Positions 1-8,802 of a DNA stretch of 64,000 nucleotides are shown in pieces. Within the stretch, counting starts at the first letter, position 1, and each line of letters begins with the position of its first letter. Location of the stretch: NCBI GenBank assembly GCA_949738935.1, contig CATJCJ010000341.1, positions 1 through 64,000 of the forward strand, read 5' to 3'. The notes under the pieces were generated by a model. The model did not search any database. It was given only the letters and a program-made list of their open reading frames with translations, and was not told where the DNA came from. Position numbers and translations under genes: made by a program. Origin of the DNA: an uncultured Eubacteriales bacterium (GTDB lineage: Bacteria > Bacillota > Clostridia > Lachnospirales > CAG-274).

Positions 1-35
1 AATAAATTTAAAAAGTCATATAATTTTTTAAAGGG

Positions 36-338
36 ATGGGAGGTATTAAAATGAGATTCAAAAAAAATTCCCCCATAAAATCACTAAAAACAAATTTAAC
101 AACAGCTTTGGAACTTCCAAGAGAGGTAATGTTGAATCTTCCATTAATAACAATAACAGGCAAAAACACTATGTCAATAGAAAATTACAAAAACATAATA
201 GAGTATAGCCAAAAGAAAATAAGAATATCAACTTCAGCCGGAATAGTCTCAATAGATGGAAAAAAACTTTTTCTAAAAGAGCTAACAAAAGACTCAATTC
301 TAATAACAGGAACAATTTCAAATTTTGAGTTTATATAG
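36..338 (+). CDS. yqfC: sporulation protein YqfC (YabP/YqfC family)
   Basis: 100 aa with family-like LPREVMLNLPLITITGK...ISTSAGIVSIDGKKL; directly upstream of yqfD as in Bacillus/Clostridia. Confidence 0.85.
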   Translation: MGGIKMRFKKNSPIKSLKTNLTTALELPREVMLNLPLITITGKNTMSIENYKNIIEYSQKKIRISTSAGIVSIDGKKLFLKELTKDSILITGTISNFEFI

Positions 339-511
339 AGCGTATCTGAAAACTTTATATCTATATATTAAAACCATATAAAAAATTAAATGGCTAAATC
401 CTCATAAAGTGAAAATATCAAAAGAATTATAAAAAACAAAACAAACCCACTTCAAGTTTGTTATATCTTTCTATAATCTTTATGTATATTTTAGTTTTCA
501 GATACACTTTA
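336..511. mobile_element. MITE-like element F1 (176 bp incl. flanking TA)
   Basis: Left TAGAGCGTATCTGAAAACT and right AGTTTTCAGATACACTTTA are inverted repeats (17/19 match), TA at both ends, no ORF; left TAG is the yqfC stop codon. Confidence 0.7.
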
Positions 512-558
512 GTAAAAAATACATAAAAATCTTATTATTTTGTTGTAGGTGATAAAAT

Positions 559-1797
559 ATGCTTTCAATACTATGGAATTATTTGCGAGGTTATGTTATT
601 ATAGAGGTGAGTGGTTTTTCAGTCGAGCGATTTTTAAACCTCACCTCAAAAAAAGGAATTTTAATATGGGATTTAAAAGAAACAAAAAGAGGAGCGGAAA
701 TGAAAATATCCGTAAAAAATCTCAAAAAACTAAAATCTTGTTTGAAAAAATCACAATGCCATATTAAAATCAAAAATCGCCTTGGCGGTCCATTTATAAT
801 AAATAAAATAAAAAAAAGACAGCTATACATATTCGGAACAGCCATATTTATAATATTGCTGTATACGCTTTCATCATTTATATGGTTAATTGAGATACAC
901 GGAAATTCTCAAATTAAAACAAAAGATATTTTAAACTATTGTGAAACAAAAGGTTTTTCTGTAGGCTCATACAAAAATTCCATAGATGTTGCCATTTTAA
1001 AAAAAGATTTAAAAAAACATTTTCCAAATATTTCATGGATTTCAATAGAATTAAAAGGAACAAAAGCGACAATACAATTAAGAGAAACCCTTCCCCAAGA
1101 GAAAACTATCGATATTTCCGAACCTTGTAACATAATAGCAAAAAATAACGGAATAATAGAATCAATAATAACAAAAAAGGGAACTCCACTTATAAAAAAA
1201 GGAGACGTTGTATCAAAAGGCGATATTCTTGTTTCCGGGGAACTTCTCATAAAAGACGATGAAACAGGCAAAATAAAAAATTATACCCATTCCATGGCGG
1301 AAATAAAAGCGCGGTTAATCCATAAAATAACGGCGACTATTCCTTTTAGGTACTTAAAAAAAGTATACTCGGGAAATGAACAAAACTCTTATAGTATAAA
1401 TCTTTTTGAAAAAAATTTTTCGCTGTATAATCCGCCAATAAAATATGAAAACTATGACTCATATAACTCTTTAAATCAACTGACAATAACAGACGACTAC
1501 CCTTTGCCAGTAATCCTCATAAAGAATATACATAAAGAGTTTAAATATGAAGAACAAAACCGCACTGTTGACGAAGCAAAAAAATTAGGCGAAAACCTAA
1601 TAAACAAAAAAATAATTCAAGATTTTGACTTCAATACAGATATAAAAGATAAAACCTTTGATTATAAAAAAACCGAAAAATCATTAATTGTAACAGCTAC
1701 TATTTCTGTTATAGAAAATATAGGAGAAGAACAAAAAATATCAAGCACTGAAAGGAGCACTTCAATTGACACACCAGAAAATACAAATAGCCAATAA
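559..1797 (+). CDS. yqfD: sporulation protein YqfD
   Basis: 412 aa; N-term LRGYVIIEVSGFSVERFLNL, single TM, follows yqfC. Confidence 0.9.
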   Translation: MLSILWNYLRGYVIIEVSGFSVERFLNLTSKKGILIWDLKETKRGAEMKISVKNLKKLKSCLKKSQCHIKIKNRLGGPFIINKIKKRQLYIFGTAIFIILLYTLSSFIWLIEIHGNSQIKTKDILNYCETKGFSVGSYKNSIDVAILKKDLKKHFPNISWISIELKGTKATIQLRETLPQEKTIDISEPCNIIAKNNGIIESIITKKGTPLIKKGDVVSKGDILVSGELLIKDDETGKIKNYTHSMAEIKARLIHKITATIPFRYLKKVYSGNEQNSYSINLFEKNFSLYNPPIKYENYDSYNSLNQLTITDDYPLPVILIKNIHKEFKYEEQNRTVDEAKKLGENLINKKIIQDFDFNTDIKDKTFDYKKTEKSLIVTATISVIENIGEEQKISSTERSTSIDTPENTNSQ

Positions 1798-2752
1798 ATT
1801 TATTTCCGAAGTATTTGGAAAATTTGATGAGAATATCAAAAAACTAGAAAATTCTTTTTCTGTAACAATAGTAAACAGAGACGATAATATAATCATATCC
1901 GGCGAGGAAGAAAATATTAACATAGCCCACAAAGTCATTTCAGCGATAATTTCTTCCGCTGAAAAAGGAGAAATATTGGATGAACAAAAAATAAACTATT
2001 ATATTTCCGAGTTAAAAGAAAATACTCTTGATGAAATAGAAAAAATGAACAGCGGCTTTGTATGTATAAGTATATCAGGACGTCCTGTAAAGCCAAAAAC
2101 CCTTGGTCAAAAAAAATATGTCGATAAAATAAAAAACAGCACAATAGTTTTTGGCATAGGTCCGGCAGGAACAGGAAAAACATATCTTGCTATGGCAGCG
2201 GCAATAAACGCTTTTAAAAATAATGACGTAAATAGAATAATCTTAACTCGGCCGGCAATTGAGGCAGGAGAGAACTTAGGCTTTCTTCCGGGCGATATGC
2301 AGCAGAAAGTAGACCCTTATCTAAGACCCCTTTATGACGCTTTGTATGAGATAATGGGTTCAGACCAATTTCAAAAAAATATTGAGAAAGGGGCGATAGA
2401 GGTCGCTCCTCTCGCCTATATGAGAGGACGAACTCTGGATAACTCATTTATAGTCCTTGACGAGGCTCAAAACACAACTCCCGAACAAATGAAAATGTTT
2501 TTAACAAGGATAGGCTTTGGTTCAAAAGCCGTAATAACAGGGGATATTACTCAAATAGACCTTCCAAACGGTAAACGTTCAGGACTCATAGAATCAACAA
2601 AAATTTTACAAGGCATAGATGATATAGAAATAGTAACATTAACAAATAAAGATGTTGTTCGTCATCCTCTTGTTCAAAAAATAATAAACGCTTATGAGAT
2701 TTATGAACAAAAAAAAGAAAAATCAACAAAAATATCAAAACAAAAGAAATAA
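1766..2752 (+). CDS. phoH: PhoH family ATPase
   Basis: Walker A GIGPAGTGKTYLA, FIVLDEAQNTTPEQMKMFLTR, context. Confidence 0.95.
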   Translation: MTHQKIQIANKFISEVFGKFDENIKKLENSFSVTIVNRDDNIIISGEEENINIAHKVISAIISSAEKGEILDEQKINYYISELKENTLDEIEKMNSGFVCISISGRPVKPKTLGQKKYVDKIKNSTIVFGIGPAGTGKTYLAMAAAINAFKNNDVNRIILTRPAIEAGENLGFLPGDMQQKVDPYLRPLYDALYEIMGSDQFQKNIEKGAIEVAPLAYMRGRTLDNSFIVLDEAQNTTPEQMKMFLTRIGFGSKAVITGDITQIDLPNGKRSGLIESTKILQGIDDIEIVTLTNKDVVRHPLVQKIINAYEIYEQKKEKSTKISKQKK

Positions 2753-2822
2753 AAAATAAAGATAATATCCATGTATAAATCTCTCAAACTTATAGATATT
2801 ACCTAAAAAGGAAAGGAATATT

Positions 2823-4970
2823 ATGTTAAAACTCAGTATAAAAAAAACAACAACTTTAAACATGGTTCTTGTATTTTTGGCGTTTACAATAACAATAGTT
2901 TGCTCTATTTCTGGATATTATAACTCAGAAACAAAAGATTTGGCAGTTGGCATGGTAAGTCCAAAAAAATTTATAGCCAAAGAAGAAATCATAAATGAAA
3001 TAGCGACAAAAAGAAATATAGATAAAGCTGTTTCCGAGATGTCTCCTTTGTACACAAAAGATTCCACAATACAAAGTAAAGTTACAAAAGAGATAATTTC
3101 TTTTCTTGACTATATTCACTCAAACTCAGAACAACAGCAGCTTTTAACTCCAGCCATTCAGCCGTCATCTAAAAATAACAAATCTGAAAAACACGAAAAA
3201 AGCGATGAGAATATTGGCGAAAATACAGATACCACTAACGCAGACACATCTGAACTTTCATCAAAAATATATTTATCATCAAATCAAACTAATATTATTT
3301 CAACAATGACCGATGCTGATTTTAAAGAATTTAAAAATATAATTTTACAGACCGTAAATTCAGCCTTTGAACAAGGCATACGTGAGGATAATGAGGATAA
3401 AATATTAATTTATGTAAAAAGCGAATTGTCAGAGCATAATCTCTCAAATGAGCTGTTAAACATAGGCTATTCAATAATATCAAACACACTTGAGCCAAAT
3501 ATGATGATAGACACTGCCGCCACAGAAAAGGCTAAAGAAGAAAAAATCGCCTCAATAAAACCTGTAATGCTTTTAAAGAATCAAAAAATCGTAGATTCCG
3601 GAGAAATAATAAGCGAGGAAATATATTCACTTTTATACTCGTCAGGATATATTCAGAAAGATAATTTCAAAGAAAACATTATACCTTTATTGGGAACAGC
3701 ATTGTTAATATTTTCAGTATTTATAATGACCTCACTATATATATATAAATTTCATAAAAAGCTATATACAAGAAAAAATGAGGCTCTGCTTCTGTTTTCT
3801 TTATATACTATTCTAACAATATTAACAAAACTTTTAGCAAATGTCCCATATATGTTTATTCCTATACTTTCATTTACAATGCTTTTAGCTATGTTATTAA
3901 ACTATAGGCTAGCGATAATTTTAAATTTCAGCGTTTGTATAATATATTACATCGCTTTCAATTTTAGCACATCATTTCTAATATATTTTTCGACAACAGG
4001 AATGTTTACAGCGTTTATGGCAAATTTAATAAAAGAGCACAAAAAAATATTTAAAGTAGGATTGTTAAATTGCGTAGCCGGAGTATTTATAATAACAGGC
4101 ATAACATTATACATAAATAAAAGTTTCAATGAGGAATTATTAAAAAATTGCTTTTTAGCGTTTTCAAACGGAATACTAACTTTAATTATATGTATAGGCA
4201 GTATGCCGATTTGGGATTTTGTTTTTGATGTAGTAACACAATATAAATTGCTTGAGTTAATAAACCCTGACAAACCTCTTTTAAAAAAATTAATGCTTGA
4301 ATGCCCCGGAACATATAACCACAGTCTTATAGTAGCAAATCTCGCCGAGGCCGCCGCTCTTGAAATAGGAGCTAATTCCGCTCTGGCAAAAGTAGGAAGT
4401 TATTACCATGATATAGGAAAATTAAAGTACCCTCAATATTTCAGTGAAAATATTCGAGGAAAAAATCCTCACGACTCAATGAATCCTTACACAAGCGCGA
4501 AAATAATATCAAGTCACGTCACAGCCGGAGTTGAGTACGCTGAAAAATACAAACTTCCAAGTTCAATAAAATATATTATAGCTCAACATCACGGAAACAC
4601 ATTAATAAGTTTTTTCTACTTCAAGGCAAAACAAAATTCCGATGGAAAAAACATAAAAGAATCCGATTTCCGATACAAACAACAACCTCCTCAAACAAAA
4701 GAAACAGCGATAATAATGCTTGCTGATACTGTAGAAGCTGCGGTAAGAAGTAAAAACGAGACAAATCTTGAGGAAATAAAAAAATTCGTACACGAGCTTA
4801 TAAAAGGAAAATTAAACGATGGACAATTCAGCCAATGTTCTTTAAAAATAAGCGACCTAAACAAAATAGAAAACGCTTTTATGAAAGTTTTAAGCGGAAT
4901 GTATCATGAAAGAGTTCCCTACCCCACAGATAAAAAAGACGAATCTCAAAACTCAGAGGATAAACAGTAG
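2823..4970 (+). CDS. pgpH: 7TM-HD (PgpH-like) cyclic-di-AMP phosphodiesterase
   Basis: Multi-TM region then HD domain (CPGTYNHSLIVANLAEAAA...YYHDIGKLKYPQYFSEN); between phoH and ybeY. Confidence 0.9.
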   Translation: MLKLSIKKTTTLNMVLVFLAFTITIVCSISGYYNSETKDLAVGMVSPKKFIAKEEIINEIATKRNIDKAVSEMSPLYTKDSTIQSKVTKEIISFLDYIHSNSEQQQLLTPAIQPSSKNNKSEKHEKSDENIGENTDTTNADTSELSSKIYLSSNQTNIISTMTDADFKEFKNIILQTVNSAFEQGIREDNEDKILIYVKSELSEHNLSNELLNIGYSIISNTLEPNMMIDTAATEKAKEEKIASIKPVMLLKNQKIVDSGEIISEEIYSLLYSSGYIQKDNFKENIIPLLGTALLIFSVFIMTSLYIYKFHKKLYTRKNEALLLFSLYTILTILTKLLANVPYMFIPILSFTMLLAMLLNYRLAIILNFSVCIIYYIAFNFSTSFLIYFSTTGMFTAFMANLIKEHKKIFKVGLLNCVAGVFIITGITLYINKSFNEELLKNCFLAFSNGILTLIICIGSMPIWDFVFDVVTQYKLLELINPDKPLLKKLMLECPGTYNHSLIVANLAEAAALEIGANSALAKVGSYYHDIGKLKYPQYFSENIRGKNPHDSMNPYTSAKIISSHVTAGVEYAEKYKLPSSIKYIIAQHHGNTLISFFYFKAKQNSDGKNIKESDFRYKQQPPQTKETAIIMLADTVEAAVRSKNETNLEEIKKFVHELIKGKLNDGQFSQCSLKISDLNKIENAFMKVLSGMYHERVPYPTDKKDESQNSEDKQ

Positions 4971-5137
4971 ACTTCTTTCGAAACTATAAAATTACGTCAA
5001 TCCAACAAAAAAATATTTTATTCAATGTGAAGCGTCAGGCGTTTTGCTTTTTAAACGCCGAAAGCGTTAAAAAGCATTGAGTGAAATATTTTTTTACAGC
5101 GATGCTTATATCAATATGAAGTTTCGAAAGAAGTCTA
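4968..5137. mobile_element. MITE-like element A1 (170 bp incl. TA)
   Basis: Perfect 18-bp terminal inverted repeat TAGACTTCTTTCGAAACT / AGTTTCGAAAGAAGTCTA; internal AAACGCCGAAAGCGTT palindrome; second copy at 61391-61572. Confidence 0.85.
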
Positions 5138-5172
5138 GTAAAAAATAAATCAAATAAAAAAAGGATGATAAA

Positions 5173-5637
5173 ATGAACATACTTTTTGAAAATGAAACCA
5201 ACTATAATTTTGACGAAATAAAAATGGATATTTTCAACAATGTAATCAACGAAACTTTACGATATGAAAACTTCCCGACATCAGTCGAAGTAAGTATAAC
5301 GATAGTGACAAATTCAGAAATACAAAAAATAAACTCGAAATTCAGAAATATAGATAAACCAACAGATGTATTATCATTTCCCCTAATAGACTTTACAAAC
5401 GAAAACCCTTCTGAACTCTCAGAAAAAATAACAATGCTTGGTGATATAGTAATCAGCATAGAAAAAGCCGTATCACAAGCTCAAGAATACGGTCATTCAA
5501 TAGATAGGGAGCTCGGTTTTTTGACAGCTCACAGTATGCTGCATTTACTTGGATACGACCATATGACCGCTGACGAGGAGAAAATAATGTTCACAAAACA
5601 AAAAGAAATACTAAACAATATAGGTTTAACGAGGTGA
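5173..5637 (+). CDS. ybeY: endoribonuclease YbeY (rRNA maturation)
   Basis: HSMLHLLGYDHMTADEE metal-binding motif; context. Confidence 0.95.
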   Translation: MNILFENETNYNFDEIKMDIFNNVINETLRYENFPTSVEVSITIVTNSEIQKINSKFRNIDKPTDVLSFPLIDFTNENPSELSEKITMLGDIVISIEKAVSQAQEYGHSIDRELGFLTAHSMLHLLGYDHMTADEEKIMFTKQKEILNNIGLTR

Positions 5638-5642
5638 GAAAA

Positions 5643-6044
5643 ATGTCTCAAAACAAAGGTATTGAGGAAAATAGTCTTCTAATAAAAAAGGCGAAAGAAG
5701 CGAAAAACAATTCCTACTCACCATACTCAAAATTCCGAGTAGGAGCCGCTCTTTTAGCGGAAAGCAATAAAATATACACAGGCTGTAATATAGAAAACTC
5801 ATCTTATGGCGCTACAATATGCGCTGAAAGAACAGCTTTTTCAAAGGCTATTTCCGAGGGAGAAAAAACTTTCAAAAAAATAGCGATAACTTCCGATTTA
5901 AATGATTTAACATTTCCCTGCGGAATTTGTCTGCAAGTAATATCAGAATTTATGCCAAAAGGAGAAATTATCTTACAAAATAAAAACAATATTATACAAG
6001 TATACAAAGTATCAGAATTTATGCCATATGCTTTTAAGCTTTAA
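5643..6044 (+). CDS. cdd: cytidine deaminase
   Basis: YSKFRVGAALL, TGCNIENSSYGATICAERTA, PCGICLQV; RBS gaggtga upstream of ATG at 5643. Confidence 0.93.
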   Translation: MSQNKGIEENSLLIKKAKEAKNNSYSPYSKFRVGAALLAESNKIYTGCNIENSSYGATICAERTAFSKAISEGEKTFKKIAITSDLNDLTFPCGICLQVISEFMPKGEIILQNKNNIIQVYKVSEFMPYAFKL

Positions 6045-6096
6045 GAAAATTAAAAACGCAGTCTCTTACCCCAAACTTAAGATAGAGGTGATTTCG

Positions 6097-6663
6097 GTGT
6101 ATACGTGGGAAGAACTTGAGGAAAAATGTTTAAATTGCCAAAAATGTAAACTTGCCAAAACAAGAAAAAATGTTGTAATCGGAGTTGGTGATAAAAACAG
6201 CGATATACTATTTATAGGCGAGGGCCCGGGGGAACAGGAGGATTTAAAAGGAGAACCTTTTGTAGGCGCCGCGGGAAAACTTCTTGATAAAATGCTTGCC
6301 GCCATAGATTTAAACCGCACAAAAATTTATATAGCTAACATAGTAAAATGCAGGCCTCCTTTCAATCGTGACCCCGCCAAAGAAGAACAAGCCGCTTGTA
6401 TAAACTTTTTAAGACATCAGTTTCTTTTAATTCGTCCAAAAATAATTGTATGTCTTGGAAGAATAGCGGCACAAGCGATAATTTCTCCCGATTTTAAAAT
6501 AACAAAAAGCAGAGGAATATGGTATAATAGAAAAAATTGCAATATAATAGCTACATATCATCCCTCCGCCCTTTTACGTGATGAAAATAAAAAGCGGCCA
6601 GCGTGGGAAGATTTCAAATCGATACGAAAAAAATATGACGAAGTGAGGGCAAAAAATGAGTAA
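6097..6663 (+). CDS. uracil-DNA glycosylase, family 4 (Fe-S type)
   Basis: CLNCQKCKLAKTR, GEGPGEQEDLKGEPFVGAAGKLLDKML, TYHPSALLR; GTG start at 6097 after RBS agaggtg fits better than the ORF-track start at 6028. Confidence 0.88.
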   Translation: MYTWEELEEKCLNCQKCKLAKTRKNVVIGVGDKNSDILFIGEGPGEQEDLKGEPFVGAAGKLLDKMLAAIDLNRTKIYIANIVKCRPPFNRDPAKEEQAACINFLRHQFLLIRPKIIVCLGRIAAQAIISPDFKITKSRGIWYNRKNCNIIATYHPSALLRDENKKRPAWEDFKSIRKKYDEVRAKNE

Positions 6664-7573
6664 TCAAAAAAACAATAACTTCCGTTCAGGATTTGTTTCT
6701 TTAATAGGAAGACCAAACGTAGGAAAATCAACACTAATGAACAGACTTGTTGGAGAAAAAATAGCGATAATATCAAACAAACCACAAACAACAAGAAATA
6801 AAATACAAGCCATATTAACAACAAATAATTTTCAAGTTATCTTCATAGACACACCGGGGATTCACATACCAAAATCAAAACTTGGAAACTTTATGGTAAA
6901 ATGCGCTCAAACAACGCTAAACGAAGTAGATATCGTCTTATATTTAATAGAACCATATGAAAAAATAAAAGACTCCGACTTAAAAATTCTTGAACGTCTC
7001 AAAAATATAAACTCAAAAGTTTTTTTAATCATAAATAAAGTCGATACAGTGGCAAAAGAAAAAATATTAAATGTAATAAACTCGTACCGTTCAAAATACA
7101 ATTTTAATGAGATAATTCCCATTTCAGCGATAAAAGGAACAAATATAGAAGACCTTTTAAACAACATAGAAAAGTATCTTCCGCAAGGACCAAAATATTT
7201 TCCGGAAGATATGATAACCGACCAACCAGAAAGGCAACTTATATCGGAAATAATAAGAGAAAAATCTTTATATCTTCTTCAAGAGGAAATCCCGCACGGA
7301 ATAGCCGTTGAAATTACGGGAATGAAAAAAAGAGAAAACAAAGATATAATAGATATAGACTCAACAATCTATTGTGAGAAAGATTCTCACAAAGGAATAA
7401 TAATAGGAAAACAAGGGTCAATGCTAAAACAAATCGGCTCAAAAGCTCGATATGATATAGAAAGGCTTTTAGGTTCCCCAACAAACCTCCAAATATGGGT
7501 AAAAGTAAAAAAAGACTGGAGAGACAGTGATTTTCTTTTAAAAAATTTCGGCTACGACTCAAAAAAATTATAA
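6656..7573 (+). CDS. era: GTPase Era
   Basis: GRPNVGKSTLMNRLVGEKIAIISNKPQTTRNKI, KH domain IIIGKQGSMLKQIGSKAR. Confidence 0.97.
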   Translation: MSNQKNNNFRSGFVSLIGRPNVGKSTLMNRLVGEKIAIISNKPQTTRNKIQAILTTNNFQVIFIDTPGIHIPKSKLGNFMVKCAQTTLNEVDIVLYLIEPYEKIKDSDLKILERLKNINSKVFLIINKVDTVAKEKILNVINSYRSKYNFNEIIPISAIKGTNIEDLLNNIEKYLPQGPKYFPEDMITDQPERQLISEIIREKSLYLLQEEIPHGIAVEITGMKKRENKDIIDIDSTIYCEKDSHKGIIIGKQGSMLKQIGSKARYDIERLLGSPTNLQIWVKVKKDWRDSDFLLKNFGYDSKKL

Positions 7574-7659
7574 AACAAATTTCAGCAAAAAAAGATAAAA
7601 TTTTCAACGCGAAAAATAAAAAAATTCTCCCGATAAGCCATTGAACAACAAATTCCTTT

Positions 7660-7688
7660 TTGTCAAGTGGTTTTATTCTACATATACT
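7660..7688 (+). promoter_or_regulatory. SigA-like promoter upstream of yqzL-recO
   Basis: TTGTCA (7660-7665), 17-nt spacer, TATACT (7683-7688). Confidence 0.5.
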
Positions 7689-7769
7689 GCCAAATTTTTA
7701 GCCGTATATAAAATATTTCAAAGGAAATGATAAATATTATAATATGTATAAATTCGGGAGGGTATTAAA

Positions 7770-7919
7770 ATGACGGAATTATTTTGGAATATTTTTAAAA
7801 AAAGCGGAAACCTAGACGCGTTTTTAGCCTATAAAGAATTTTCCGAACTAAAACAAAACGAAACAACAGCCACCGATACAAATATAAGAAACTACCGCCT
7901 AATCCAAAATCAAAAATAA
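7770..7919 (+). CDS. yqzL: YqzL-like small protein (49 aa)
   Basis: Not in supplied ORF track; MTELFWNIFKKSGNLDAFLAYKEFSELKQNE..., RBS gggaggg upstream, located between era and recO as in Bacillus. Confidence 0.75.
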   Translation: MTELFWNIFKKSGNLDAFLAYKEFSELKQNETTATDTNIRNYRLIQNQK

Positions 7920-7994
7920 TTTTGATAAAACACATAAAACGGCGACAAAATATATAAAAACAATAAATGGCAAAAATATCAAAGAGGTAATAAA

Positions 7995-8747
7995 ATGTCA
8001 AATTTATTAAATATCCGAGGCATAGTTCTAAAAGAAACACCTTTTGGTGAGGCCGACAAATTTATAACTATCCTCGGAAAAGACTATGGCAAAATATCAG
8101 TTTCAGTAAGAGGAGCGAAGAGAGTAAGAAGCGGTCTGACCGCGGGAACTTCCCTTTTTTCTTACTCAGATTTTTACATAGCGGAATCAAAAAAAAGAAT
8201 GTACTTAAACCAAGTCGAACCAATAGAAACTTTTTATAATTTAAGAAATGACCTTTCCGCCCTTGCCTATGGTTCTTATTTTCTTGAAATAACAAACAAA
8301 CTATTATTCGATAATATGCCCTCAAATAACATATTATTACTGCTTTTAAAATCACTTACAGTTCTTTCAAAAAGTAACGTTATACCGCACAAATTAATAG
8401 CGTCTATATTTGAGTTGAAAGTTCTGGAATATAACGGTTACAAACCTGAAACCGAGTTTTGCATAAGCTGCAAAAAGCCAACAACACAAAACTTTTATAT
8501 AACAATAGAAGGAACAATCTGCGAAAACTGCGTTCAAAAAAACTTTTTTCATATACATTTAAACGAAACTCTGTTATACACAATAAGATACATTTTCTCA
8601 TCCGAATTGAACAAATTATATACGTTTAAAGTTCCGGCAAACATAATGAACTCGCTCTCAAATTTCTCAAGGAACTTATTAAACAGTCAATTAAACTTAC
8701 GCCTAAAATCCATAAACTTCATAAGAGAGATAGAAGAATTTCTTTAA
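7995..8747 (+). CDS. recO: DNA repair protein RecO
   Basis: RGIVLKETPFGEADKFITILGKDYGKISVSVRGAKR; zinc finger CISCKK...CENC. Confidence 0.93.
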   Translation: MSNLLNIRGIVLKETPFGEADKFITILGKDYGKISVSVRGAKRVRSGLTAGTSLFSYSDFYIAESKKRMYLNQVEPIETFYNLRNDLSALAYGSYFLEITNKLLFDNMPSNNILLLLLKSLTVLSKSNVIPHKLIASIFELKVLEYNGYKPETEFCISCKKPTTQNFYITIEGTICENCVQKNFFHIHLNETLLYTIRYIFSSELNKLYTFKVPANIMNSLSNFSRNLLNSQLNLRLKSINFIREIEEFL

Positions 8748-8750
8748 AAA

Positions 8751-8775
8751 GAGCGAGGGCTTCGCCCACGCTCTC
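8751..8775. terminator. bidirectional terminator-like hairpin between convergent genes
   Basis: GAGCGaGGGC-TTCG-GCCCaCGCTC type stem with A/T runs on both sides. Confidence 0.6.
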
Positions 8776-8802
8776 CAATAAACTTCTTTTAAAAGTACAT
8801 AA

